NCBI GenBank assembly: GCA_015680685.1
Contig: MNCI01014748.1
Span: forward strand, 50,093 to 114,092
Direction: 5' to 3'
DNA: 64,000 nucleotides
Source: Gnetum montanum
Taxonomy: Eukaryota; Streptophyta; Gnetopsida; Gnetales; Gnetaceae
The notes beneath the pieces were generated by a model, which saw nothing but the letters and a program-made list of their open reading frames with translations, had not been told where the DNA came from and made no database searches. Within the stretch, counting starts at the first letter, position 1. Each line of letters starts with the position of its first letter. Made by a program: the position numbers and the translations under genes. This document shows positions 10,125 through 20,891 of this stretch, in pieces.

Positions 10125-10440
10125 AAGGCCTGCAATGGCCTAAAACTAGCGAAGGCCCAAAATGGTCCTAAAATAGAAACCCTATTTGCGTTTACGCTTG
10201 AATCATATAGCAGCCAAAAATGGCCTTAAAATAATAGTTCTATTCATGACTTTACACTAGAATCACTTAGAGGCCCAAAATGGCCTTAAATTAACAATCC
10301 CATACACGTTTTTACGCAAAAATCACTTAGCGGTCCGAAATGGCCTTAAACTAACAATTTCATCTACATTTTATGCATGAATCACTTAGCAGCCTGAAAT
10401 GGCCTTAAACTAACAATTCTATTTTACGCTTGCACTAACT
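10125..10440 (+). repeat. Tandem block 2 in A2 (about 60-bp units)
   Basis: AAATGGCCTTAAA recurs at about 10219, 10279, 10339 and 10398 (spacing 60, 60, 59), with two more compressed copies near 10133 and 10158. The consensus unit includes 'AATCACTTAGCGG.CCGAAA'. Only about three partial units occur in A3 (56010-56180). Confidence 0.88.
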
Positions 10441-10592
10441 GTACCTTCGCATAGTGCTTACACCACCAATTCTATCTACGCTTCACATAAATGAAAACAA
10501 CAAAATAACATTAAACTCAGTATGAAATTTATGGTTAATCATAAATAGTCTTCTGTTTTGCTGAACCATAAATAAAATCATGGGTAACCATG

Positions 10593-10823
10593 TTACACAT
10601 CCCCTCTATCGTCTTTGTGTCCTGTATCTCCTAATTCTGCTGCTAAGCCGAGAAAATCATTATCATAAGGTCCATCCCTTCCATGAGGCATTCCTTCATG
10701 AGGGATGCCCTCTTCATAGGGTTCTTCCACAAGAGTTTGCTCATCAGGGCATTGACCTTCTCCGTCATGCTCTACTTCTTGTACACCCGTCTCATCCCTT
10801 TTAAGATCCTCTTCACATACCTC
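10593..10823 (-). pseudogene. Antisense gene exon 9 (A2), acidic C-terminal tail
   Basis: 77 codons including the stop, open throughout, entered in phase 0 after acceptor CTGCAG and ending TAA at 10593. Composition is dominated by E, D, G, H and P ('VEEPYEEGIPHEGMPHGRDG'). A3 has 86 codons of similarly acidic, histidine-containing sequence in the same phase. The plus-strand ORFs at 10580-10865 are the antisense shadow of this exon. Confidence 0.72.
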
Positions 10824-10905
10824 CTGCAGTTAGACACGATATATACATCAACAAAGGCATTGTAGCTGGGTAAGATAAAAAAAACTCAATAACACTAGAA
10901 CTTAC

Positions 10906-11723
10906 TCGGGATGGCCCTACATTAGTAGCAAAAGAAATTTGGTCTAAGCTAACCCATAGATGTTGCATGATCTTGTCTTCAGTTAGCTCAGACCAAACCC
11001 TATCACCCAAATTGCTTCTAGCCTTGACCTTTTCCTTCTCCACACTGGTCCATTGAGGTGGTTCGGGGAAGAAAGAAGGGACGGTAGTCTCTCTCCTAGG
11101 AAGAGTCATTTCTCTTTCTGGAGATGCGCTTACTGCCACTTGTTCTTGGAACTTCTCAAAATCCTTAGAAGCACCAATGATGTCAAGGAATAATCGCAAG
11201 GACTGAGCTTCAATGGAAAAATCTCTATAATGTTGGTGATAAGCGATACTTTCTCACTTTTACAAATGTTTATGGTCTTTCTGCGTCTGCACCCACTCTT
11301 GAACCCGTGCGCAAAAATCCTTCTAGTCCTAGTTCTTCTAGGCCAGGAGGTCCATTTGCATCCATTTCTTGATCAACTTAGAGCTAATTTGAATGCTATT
11401 TCTGACTATGGTCCAGTAGTGAGCGTAATCAATAACAACCATCCACCAGTTCCCATTATCCGTTGCTTGAGCTTATAGGAATTCATTCTATGACCTCAAG
11501 TCTCCGACCTAACTAGTTAGAGACTCTCTCTCCTTCTCCAACTTCTGCGGTTTCTTCCAAAGGTCTTGATTGATGTTCTGACATTCCCACAAGGAGCGAG
11601 TCAACTGTATGACACATTTTTACATTTCTTCGTAAATGCCATGTGGTACGTTGGTCGCCTCCAATGGCGGTTCGATGGTGTCCAAGTCGATAGGCTCTAT
11701 TGAGTCCCATCAAAGGCAAGCTC
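10906..11723 (-). pseudogene. Antisense gene exon 8 (A2), coiled-coil-rich
   Basis: 818 nt, the same length as in A3. It is rich in E, K, Q and L. The conserved end is 'AQSLRLFLDIIGASKDFEKF', then 'SASPEREM' and 'VWSELTEDKIMQ'. The 5' part is out of frame or stop-containing in A2 but open in A3 ('LWKRLQRSEKERVALSEEVG'), where heptad-like spacing suggests a coiled coil. It is followed by donor GTAAGT at 10905. Confidence 0.75.
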
Positions 11724-12297
11724 CTAATGACAAATAATAGATTAGGCATGATTAAATAGCGTAATCGTATAACAAAATAGTTACATGACAATATTAGTGT
11801 ACCAACTCTAGGATTGACACATTCTAAGTGACTGATAATGTCATCGATGATGCCTTCCATAAAGGTGAATTTATCGGGGAATTGACCCCAAACTTGACTC
11901 GCAACAGTCGACGATGGTTCACCCTGGTCACCTACTACATAATTAAGTAAAAAATAAAGACATTTCAACTACTAATGGAATCTCCAAGAAACAGTAATAG
12001 ATTATTTACCTCTTCTTGTTCCAGTTTGAAGGGCATCGATACCTTCTGCTTCTATTCTTTCTTCACACACAAGAGCCTGTGTGTCACTCTTCTTGTTAAC
12101 TGGGGTCTCCTTTTCCAAAACTAGGGCCCCTTCCTCATGCTGTAAAACTATAGCCCCTATTTCAAGGGTTAGTTGTTCCACGATCTTTCCCTTACCTATT
12201 ACATAGTGTTCTCAAATAATTCAAAATACCGATCTTGTTTAGAATAGATTACGCAACACAATAGCAACCATAACTATTATCACATTCTCTTACTTAC

Positions 12298-13347
12298 CAG
12301 CTGGAGGTTTGCTCCTCTGAAACATAACTTGCACCTTATTGCCTATGCCACCTGCTAGCACAAGAAGCACCTTAGTTAGATGAGGCTTCTTACATTGCAC
12401 TGATGAGTCATCTATCTCGGCTGCCAGGTGCTTCCCCCTTGACGCATCACTAGTGTAAGAGGGGAGTACCCCACCCACACTACCTGGACCCCGTGTTCAA
12501 GGTGCCACCACATTCCTAGTCATTATTGAAAATGACTCCCCAATTCCTTTCAGAGGGTCCTATGACTAGGTAGTACCGAAAATATGGGAAATCCAGGATT
12601 TGGATATTTGGTCTCAGTCCTACTGCACCCAGACCCCATTCCTTTGGACTACTAGAAACTCAGCAAAACGTCGAAGGCAAGCTATGAAGAAGGAAAAGTG
12701 CACGTTGAAACAGGACTCAAGCCTCTGGAGGAGCCTAATCATTTTAGTGCATAAGCCTTCAGTGAAATAGTTGGCCCAATCGAATTGGGTTCCCTCCTCC
12801 ATCACCTCTTGCATGATCTAAGCCTACTCTATGGTGAGAAACTTCCCTTGTGAGAGTATTTTGGGAAAGGCCCGAGCTCGAAAAAGGGGGTAAATGGTCT
12901 TGGCCACCTCCAACTCGATCCTTTCACTAGGGATTCCCTTAGTCTCCTTCTTGACTCCCAGCCACTCTTCCAACTCTTCCTGGCATTTTAAGCTCCTCCT
13001 TGACTTTTTCTCTATGGGAAGGCCATCGGAGGGGACATCAAAAAGGTCAGTAAATAGCTGAGCGTCGATATCAAAATTTACACGCACGTTATGCACACGT
13101 GTGCAAAAATGTTTAGCCTCTTCACTAAAGGAGTTGACTAGGGTCAACATTTCACTCACAAGGACATCAAGGGTTATAGCCAAAAATAGGTCCATCAGTC
13201 TCGCTTCCTAAGGGTTATTGGCTAACGCAGCTGGGGCCGCCCTATGGCCAAGTCACCGTTGTGCTTCCTTTATGTCGTAGTAACGGAAGAGGAGGGTGTT
13301 CTCCTCATGACTAGAGACCATACTTGTGATTTCTCGAGACTCCTTGA
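12298..13347 (-). pseudogene. Antisense gene exon 5 (A2), conserved core domain
   Basis: 1050 nt, the longest exon. Blocks shared with A3 and A4 are 'MDLFLAITLDVLVSEMLTL', 'NFDIDAQLFTDLFDVPSDG', 'EELEEWLGVKK', 'IYPLFRARAFPKILSQGKF' and 'FDWANYFTEGLCTKM', then 'HFSFFIACLRRFAEFL'. The 'W-x3-I-x-E...L...F.M..YL.Y' pattern recalls plant proteins annotated as putative transposon protein, but I cannot confirm homology. Stops (TGA after EAQR, TAG before EARL, and two more near 12815) inactivate this copy. Confidence 0.8.
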
Positions 13348-13815
13348 CTATTAATACAAAACAATACAGTAAAAAAATTTTACGCATCCTTTCAATTAAT
13401 AGTATCATGTAGTTAATCATTATGGCAAAGCTTACCAGGCCTGAATGGCAAAGGAAATGGAGGGATTTTCCTTTGCACATCTGCGATGGTGAGGGGAGGG
13501 TCCAGAGCCCATTCCTCATTCAACCATCCAAGTCTCTTATAGTTTATGAGGAACTCGGCATAGCGGGTAGGATATTCTGAAACCTTGAAGGCCAATTGCC
13601 CCATGACATTGGCGCATACATTACTAAAGACAATTCCTTTATGGCCCTTTTGGTTAAAGATAACGTACTGTTGTTGCCTAGTAGGCCACTGTCGTTGATA
13701 AGGAACCTATATTACACAAGATAGCACATTACTAACTTACACTCAATACAAATTTAAATAATAGATAACATATTAGAAGACCGCAAAAAAAAAAAAGAAA
13801 AACAAAATAACTTAC

Positions 13816-14265
13816 CCACCTGCATAATACACAATGCCAGGTGGGTTCTGAAAGTAAGTTGCAACATGACGAGCCATGAACAAAGTGTTATAGGCATGAT
13901 AAAAGTTTAACTTGGGAATCTCCCAGATCCAACTCAAACATCTCAAACCTTTGGTGCTTTGTTCACGGTCTTGCGCTCGACCAGTTTCAATAGCTTTGTC
14001 TGTCAAGAAAGTTAGAATACCTTGCGTAGAACCAACCAATAGTGTTTCTAGAATAGCTGTAGCTACATCACCTGGTAAATGTGACCAAACGATTATTCTA
14101 TAGTTACGAAGAAAAAATTGTAGAAACTCCCATGCACCTCTTCAGAACCATACTGCCTCCCCCTTTATGCAAGCATGGGGGGGAGGAACATTGGCCACGG
14201 GAGCACTTATACAGCATAGAACATCCACTATGTCCAAAACAATTAAGAAGGGCTTTAACATAATA
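13816..14265 (-). pseudogene. Antisense gene exon 3 (A2)
   Basis: 450 nt after a pyrimidine-rich acceptor (TTTTGTACAG). The C-terminal part has the conserved run 'ILTFLTDKAIETG...LSWIWEIPK' and 'HAYNTLFMARHVATYFQNP', ending YYAGG at the donor. A3 has 450 nt and the same protein; in A3 the frame is open from the start ('IMLKPVLIILDIVG'), while A2 has an internal frameshift near the CCCC run at 14173-14186. Confidence 0.75.
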
Positions 14266-14713
14266 CTGTACAAAACACAAATATACTACCGTTAGATAAG
14301 CCATCCATATGTAGAAACCTATCACCCAATACTAGATTTCACTTCATGAAAATTACAGATTTTGCTTAAATCATGCAGTCGAAATTGTCCAAACCTTTGC
14401 AATAGCACAAGGTCTGTCTCTGACAATGGCGATGAAAAAAATATTGCATATTCCTCAAGTGTAATACCAAAAATATTACGCTATGCATAGAGATATACGC
14501 TACTTAAACCCTTATTTTAACACAAGGTCTATGTACAAAACCCTTATTTACAAAAAAATATAATACAAATAACAGAAATAACATCATGAGACAATAATAG
14601 CTTGGCCTGCGTAAAAATAGCAACACCTGACACAATATACATGTTCAAAATAGATGTGACTAGTGCGTTGTAACAAAAATAACAAAAACACAAGCAAATG
14701 AGAGACAGCTTAC

Positions 14714-14829
14714 CAAATCAGTCGGGTGACCTCCCGAACTTCGACCATGGCTTGTGAAGCACACTGTAGGCTTCCCCACACCTCATCAATCTTTGCTAAT
14801 TTGGCATTCTTCCCTCTGACCTTTGGCAT
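14714..14829 (-). pseudogene. Antisense gene exon 1 (A2), start region
   Basis: ATG at 14829 (a second ATG lies at 14832) opens about 38 codons beginning MPKVRGKNAKLAKIDEV, basic at the N-terminus. The A3 homologue begins MEPKVKGKNSRLVNIDEV at 60748 and ends at the same place with the donor GTAAGT. Conservation of Met, frame and donor in both copies supports this as the first coding exon. Confidence 0.7.
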
Positions 14830-14832
14830 CAT

Positions 14833-15282
14833 AATCGCAACTCAGTAAATCTTCACAAACTGGACTATTATCCTTTGCTCCTCCTCTCCTTCTGCAACAG
14901 CTAAATTTGAATTTGCGATATCTAACAACCTATTTTTAGCATGAACCGCTTACTTATAAACCGAATGCTCAAAACTAACTGACTCAATGCCTGATCAAAA
15001 AGGGACTTTCCTAAATCACTGGTGTTAGCGTGACATGAAACCTGAAGATTAGGGTATTAATTTTGCAGATATCGCATTACTTACGGTCCGAAATGACCCT
15101 AAACTAATACACCTTATCACCTCGTAATCAAGTCGTATTAATTACAGGCTGTGCACAGTATTCAAAATTCAGTTAGTCCTACACACTTGACAATGCCACG
15201 CTACATCTTTTCAGCCTACTGACAAGTGTCACATGCTAACATTTATGACACTTAGCTCATTATGTTCTAACCACTACCGTAT
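14833..15282. other. Divergent spacer between antisense gene start and RT (A2)
   Basis: About 450 bp without coding signal. It contains CGGTCCGAAATGACCCTAAAC at about 15084, a copy of the motif repeated in tandem block 2 on the far side of the antisense gene. It should hold the antisense promoter; no convincing TATA box was picked out. Confidence 0.55.
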
Positions 15283-16776
15283 TTGGCAATTTTGTGGGAC
15301 AATTTGCAAATCGACGTAGCTTTATCTACACCCCTAGCCTTAATAGGCCCATATGGGGAAATCATTAGACAGTTTAATTACACGCTAGTAGAAGCTGACC
15401 TTTCCCTTTGTGATGTGACCATAGCGGCATCAGAAACATCTCCAGACTGGCCAGAACACTTAATGCGAATGCTAGACTTGGAAGCTGGTGATGTAATTGA
15501 GGACCCTCTCAACGAGGTCCCAATGGTTACACACAAAGGAAAAAACAAAACCCTTAAGGTTAGTTCCCTACTAGACAAAAAGGCACAAAGTGATATAACG
15601 TAGGTACTCCAAAATAATGTTGTGGTATTCGCGTGGTCATATGAAGACATGTCGGGATTAGACCCGAGGTTAATACAACATAACATAATTTTAGGCTCGT
15701 GCATTAAAGCGGTTAAACAAAAAGCATGAAAGATTAAGGTGGAAATCGTGCTAGCAGTGTGTGACGAAATCACCAAGATGTACCAGGTTGGTTTTATCCA
15801 CATGGTCGATTACTTAGACTGGGTTTCTAACATCATAGTATGCATCTGTATAGACTTCCGAGATCTAAACAAAACCATGATTAAGGACAAATTTCCACTA
15901 CCGAGTATTGACCAATTAGTAGATACAACCACTGGGCATGCGCTTCTATCCTTTATGGATGGTTTCTTAGGCTATAATCAAATTTGCATCAATCCAGAAC
16001 ACCAATTGACCACAACATTCATGATGCCTTGGGGGATCTTCTATTATATCATGATGCCTTTCGGCTTAAAAAATGCTGGGGAAACATATCAACAAGCTAT
16101 TACATATATCTTTAGTGATTACCTCTTAGGAAGATTGAACGATTACGTTAACGATATAGTCGTCAAGTCTATAAAGTCAGAAGATCATTCAGAAGACCTA
16201 GAGTTAGTTCTTAAAAAATGTTCCAAATACGACCTATGACTCAACCCAAAGAAGTGTGTATTTGGGGTTAAAACCAAACACATGTTGGGGTTTGTAGTAT
16301 CAGAGATGGGCATCCGAGTAGACCCTGACAAGGTCAAAGCCATTGTTGAGTTAATGCCTCCTACAAACCTCAAACAACTACGTGGGTTGCAAGGACGACT
16401 ACAATTTATTAGGCAGTTCATTTCAAGATTAATAAATAAATTGCATCCTATGCAACACCTGATTAAAAAGGGGTTTAATTTTGAGTGGATTGATGATTGT
16501 CAGCGTGCATTTGATAGTTTGAAGAAAGAGCTTCAATGCTTACCAACGGTCTTCCTGCCACAAAGGGATCAACCATTCTACATTTACCTCACAAGCTTAG
16601 ACATGTCCAAAGCTATGTTACTCTACCAAAAGAGAGGTGATGGGTCAGAAGTGCCCATCTATTACTTGATTCATGCTCTATGTGCGTACGAAACAAGGTA
16701 CAATAAAGTAGAGTGTAATTTTTTGGCATTGGTGTTTGCACTCAAAAAATGTAGACACTATCTTTTCCATAGCTAG
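15283..16776 (+). pseudogene. Family-A reverse transcriptase and RNase H (A2)
   Basis: RT N-terminal extension (15283-15603), then the fingers/palm: 'VGFIHMVDYLDWVSNIIV', 'FPLPSIDQLVD', 'LSFMDGFLGYNQI', 'MMPFGLKNAGETYQ'. The catalytic YxDD box reads 'DYVNDIVV', so the first catalytic Asp is changed to Asn; A3 keeps YIDD. About seven residues ('VSKKMEG' in A3) are deleted near 15840. RNase H follows: 'YIYLTSLDMSKAMLLYQKR', 'IYYLIHALCAYETRYNKVE', 'LALVFALKKCRHYLF'. Stops at 15601 (TAG), 15727 (TGA) and 16240 (TGA) break the frame. RT copies the element RNA into cDNA in the particle. Confidence 0.93.
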
Positions 16777-17499
16777 GTTAACATAATTTACAAGAATAAC
16801 ATCCTAAGAGCCATTACAAATAACCTATACGAGAGCAGTAGAATAGCCCGCTGGAAAGCCATCATAGCAGAATTCAACTTGCACTACATTGGCCAATCTT
16901 CTATGAAAGGCCAAGCGATAGCTGACCAGTTGGTGACATCACCCATTAACAATCAGGCAACAATAGAGCCTGAATTTCCTGATGAACATGTACATAGTTT
17001 AAGCCCTGTATTAATACGCCTCAAAGCAAAGTTTCATTTTGACGAAGCTTCAACCACCAAAGGTGGTAGTGCCACCATGGTTATTACGCTCTCACTTGAG
17101 GATGTGCATCTATACACCTACTACCTGATCTTCCCCTGTATGAACAATGTGGTAGAGTATGAGGGGATCCTCAGAGGATTATTAATAGCCAAAGAACTTA
17201 ACATTCAACACTTGGTAATTCAAGGTGATTCAATGCTCATAATAAATCAAATCATAGGAGTTTATGCCTGCAAGGCTATGCATTTACAGCCCTACTGTGA
17301 TATGGCTAAAGATCACCTGAAGCAATTCACAGCAACCGACATCCAACATGTGCCTTGTAATGACAACACTCTAGCTGATGTACTGGCTACACTGGTATTA
17401 AATGTACCACCACATTTGTTCACCACTTGGCCCGCTTTCATGACAGAGTGTGCAGACCCTGTCATTCAGGCAATGCAAATATCTTCACTAACTACTTAG
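16777..17499 (+). pseudogene. Second, archaeal-type RNase H (aRH) of A2
   Basis: After a TAG at 16775 a connector continues to 17000, then a second RNase H fold. The first Asp is in 'FHFDEASTTKGG', Glu in 'NNVVEYEGILRGLL', Asp in 'IQGDSMLIINQI', and the last Asp in 'NDNTLADVLATL'. All four positions are present in this copy. Two RNase H domains in tandem, the second of archaeal type, is a known hallmark of Tat-lineage Ty3/gypsy elements. It would remove RNA from RNA:DNA hybrids. Met-16879 is an artefact of the stop upstream. Confidence 0.88.
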
Positions 17500-18751
17500 A
17501 ATGCCATAATGGTACGACAACATTAAAACTTACCTTCTGCATGGCAAACCACTACATGACCTAACACATGTGCAGAAAGACACAATACGCAAGCATGCTA
17601 GATAGTACATCATTATCGGAGATAGTACTCTCTGTAGACATTCTTTCGATGGGATATTGCTAACTTGCGTTAATAAATACCAAGCACAGTGAATAGTCAA
17701 TGAAGTCCACGAAGGACTGTGTGGAGGACACGTAGCCCCACGGGCCATGGCCACTAAAATCCAACGCTTAGGATATTATTGGCCATACATGGAAAAAGAC
17801 TACCTTAGCAAGGTTAAGACATGTGGCACATGCCAGTGTTACACAAACCTTATACATGTGTTGCCAATAGAGCTACACACTACTCAAATTACTTGGCCAT
17901 TCCAACGATGGGGATTAGACATCATAGGATCCATCGCACCCAAATCTTATGCAGGACATAGATTCATCATCACCGCCATTGAGTATTTCATGAAGTGGAT
18001 TGAGGCTATCCCCTTATGAAAGATCACATCTCAGCAAGTTTTCCATTTCATTTTAGACAATATAGTAACTAGATTTGGGCTCCCGATGACTATCATGACC
18101 AACAATGGGCCATAGTTTAGTAATACAGAAACCAAATATTTTTGTGATAACCTTGGTATTAAGCAATCTTTTTCTTCACCCTATTACCTACAAGGGAATG
18201 GTCAAGTGGAAGCAACAAAAAAAGTCATCATCAATTTACTCAAGAAAATGCTCAGTAGTAACAAAAAACAATGGCACGAAAAGATCCTCTATGTGCTATG
18301 GGTGTATTGTACTATGTGCAGAATAGCTACAGACAGGACATCTTATAGTCTAGTCTATGGATCTGAGGTGATGCTACCTCTTGAATTATAGGTTCCTTCA
18401 CTATGGATGGTCCTCTCCATGGTTATAAATGAGGCTTAACACGATGAGTCTTGAATCATGGATTTAGAATTAGTAGAGGAGAAATGAATACAGACGCTTG
18501 ATATCATCGAGAAGTACCAGGATAAGCAGAGATAGAAGCACTAGTATAATTTACATCAACAACCGATCAAGAAAGGATATTTAGTTCTCAAGGCCATTCC
18601 TAAACTAATAGGAAAATTCTCTGCAAATTGGGAGGGCCCTTTCTTGGTTGTCAGTGCATACAGCAATGGAGCATTCCAATTAGCAGATATCAACAACAAT
18701 GAGCTACCAAATCCAGTGAACCACATGTACCTGAAGTGGTACCACATCTAG
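17500..18751 (+). pseudogene. Family-A integrase (A2), degenerate
   Basis: Zinc-binding HHCC region: 'VHEGLCGGHVAPRAMATKI' near 17700 and 'TCGTCQCY' near 17830. The core starts 'WGLDIIGSIAP' (first Asp kept). The second catalytic block reads 'TNNGP' where A1 has 'IDNGP', so the second Asp is Asn here. The Glu block is 'NGQVEATKK'. The C-terminal 'GPFLVVSAYSNGAFQLADI' runs to the stop after WYHI at about 18751. TAG/TGA stops and frameshifts break the gene. Confidence 0.88.
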
Positions 18752-19253
18752 CTGTGGATTCGATGTTAACATCAGGTGACAATCATCCACTATGATGTAA
18801 AACTAGCAAAGGTAATATAATGTTTGCTACGACATCAAACTGGCAAAGTTGTACATGTCTGCTACGACGTAAAACTGGCATTTCTTGCATGCATCTGTCA
18901 CAAAACTAAACTGGCAATGATCGTCCACCATGACATAAAACTATCAAAGGTAAGAATCCATTTGCTGAGATGTAAAACCAGCACAGACTTTTCCTTAGGT
19001 CACAACAAAAAACTAACACCCATAGCATGGTTTGTTGAGACCATAAACTAGCTCTGCCATCGTCTGCTATGATGTGAAACTAGCACCCCTTAGTCCGCCC
19101 AGACTCTAAACTAGGACCATGGTCTGCTGGGACTTAAAACTAGCAACAATAGTCTACCAGGACTCAAAACTAGGATCCACCGACTACCAACACATTAAGC
19201 AAGCGAGCGTGAACATTCTTGCATAGCATCCCTACTAGACAAAAGGGGTAGGA
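18752..19253 (+). repeat. A2 3' UTR with degenerate short repeats and PPT
   Basis: Same layout as 5200-5661: repeated 'GACxTAAAACTAGCA' -type units at irregular spacing, ending in AAAAGGGGTAGGA immediately before the LTR start TGTTGGAC. Confidence 0.78.
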
Positions 19254-20347
19254 TGTTGGACAACCTTGACGTCGGTACCGTGTTGACATCCTACTGATTC
19301 CTTGGACATGTTGAAAGGCATCCTACTGACCCCTCTGAGATACCACTATGGCAACCATTTTGTAGTTGTAGCTCCTAGAGGTCAGCTTCATCTTCTGGAG
19401 CCCCAAGGAAGTTCTCATCAGCCAAAACCTTGGAGGCCTCTACTCATCATCACCACCAGACTCTGGCCTCTCAGATTCATTTGACTGGTTCTTTGCACAA
19501 CCATTTGGATGTGATGAGTCTGACTACCAATGGTGAATTTCTAGGTTGTGGCATCAACATTGGAACCTTGACCTCTTGCTACGATTCCTTCTCCACGGCC
19601 CACCCGCTCCTTCTCACTTTGGACAGCACTTATTTCAAAAACCTCCCTAGTGATTAAGATGATCAATGATGTCCTCTATTTTCTTTTATGTTTGCAGGTC
19701 ACTTGTCGCGAAGGCATCGTTCAAAGGTATGTTCACTGAAGCAATGAAGTATCAATACCGTTTTGAGATGGTTGTTTAAGTTAGCCTGTCTACTTAGGAG
19801 TGTGACCTCGCCTTCCCCATAATTCAACATCTTGTTCCCCTTTCTCTTCTCCTTCCTTCCATCTGCTTTCTCTTGTTTGTACAGAATGTGAACATGCACA
19901 AAAGCTTTTCGCACATGTATTACAATCAGGCCCATAAACTGGAGTAATGCAACTCACCTCATGAGAGCCAAATGTAAATATTGATCAAGCCCATGAACTT
20001 GCGTAACATAACTCACCTAGTGGAGCAAAAAAAAAAAGAGGGCTTGGCAAAATGGATGTAAAACAACTCATCCAGGCCATGCAGGCATAACACAACTCGT
20101 CCATGCAATCCCTTTCATCTTCAGTATGACAACTTAACTCCTTGCAAAATACACTTGCGAGAAGACACCTGATGACTTATTTATGAAAGTGCCATGTTCA
20201 CATGCTTGAGCCTTCCCTGAACCTCCTTCTGATTGCCTTTATGAAATCCCTCCCATATCGTTCTTTTCCCCACTTTTGCACTTCCAGGTTGACAGAGTGA
20301 CATTTGAGCAACCATCGATGGATGTTGTTGGTGCCTTTACCTATCTG

Positions 20348-20420
20348 GTGTTTCGTATTCTTTGTTGATGTCTTTCGGGCAAGCCCTCTAAACATCAACA
20401 AAGAGGGGCCATTGAAACAC
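20348..20420 (+). other. LTR hairpin (A2 3' LTR), best-preserved copy
   Basis: A 7-bp outer stem (GTGTTTC 20348-20354 with GAAACAC 20414-20420) and a perfect 12-bp inner stem (CTTTGTTGATGT 20360-20371 with ACATCAACAAAG 20392-20403) are separated by an asymmetric internal loop. The apical loop can add a GGG/CCC mini-stem. It lies about 0.95 kb upstream of the TATA box, inside U3. Confidence 0.88.
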
Positions 20421-20891
20421 TGTGGAAATTGTGAGGCTTCAATAGTCCATCAAAATTCCAAAACTCAAGCGAACATCTGCAACATAGAATAGTGCAAAGC
20501 AGAAATCTAGAAGACAAAATGAGACAAAGGGGTGCACAACATCAAGCCTTCAAACTTTTCAAGATCTCTAAAAATTCTAACTTTTTGCTCATTACGCTGT
20601 ATTACACAACATAGCATCATGTCTCTTAGCATAATTCCATGTAACACAACAAAATGTTTAAAGGTAGCCTACCATAACAATGGAGCTGGTAAATATTTGG
20701 GACTTCAACAAATGCAGCAAAAGCTTAAGGCCTAAGCAATGGCCTACAACATGTCGCGCATTCCAGTAAGTCCTTCAGTCAAAGCTTTTATTATGCCACA
20801 TTACATAGTGTAGCATAGTAAGCCCCGAGGGAATTGATCAAAGTTAGCAGAAGCATAGCGACAACATCTCAATTATTTTTGTAAGTCGGTC

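Larger units (their letters stand above)
10593..14829 (-). pseudogene. Antisense nine-exon gene in the PR-RT interval of A2
   Basis: Read on the minus strand. Exons: 14829-14714, 14480-14395, 14265-13816, 13706-13436, 13347-12298, 12195-12010, 11931-11803, 11723-10906, 10823-10593. Introns are 78-233 nt, with GT at each donor and AG at each acceptor (for example GTAAGC at 14713, GTAAGT at 12297, GTACAC at 11802, GTAAGT at 10905). Reading phase is continuous from exon 2 to the stop at 10593; the join of exon 1 to exon 2 is unresolved. Exons 3, 5, 6, 7 and 8 have exactly the lengths found in A3. This copy has a frameshift in exon 3, a 4-nt deletion in exon 4 and several stops in exon 5, so it is now a pseudogene. 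The product (about 1,100 aa) is unknown: a conserved exon-5 domain, a coiled-coil-like exon 8 and an acidic tail. It resembles in concept the antisense ORFs of Tat elements. Confidence 0.78.

Noticed and set aside
10580-10865. Two plus-strand ORFs downstream of tandem block 2
   Set aside because: They overlap exon 9 of the antisense gene and are the opposite strand of its acidic codons. They are not conserved as protein in A3.
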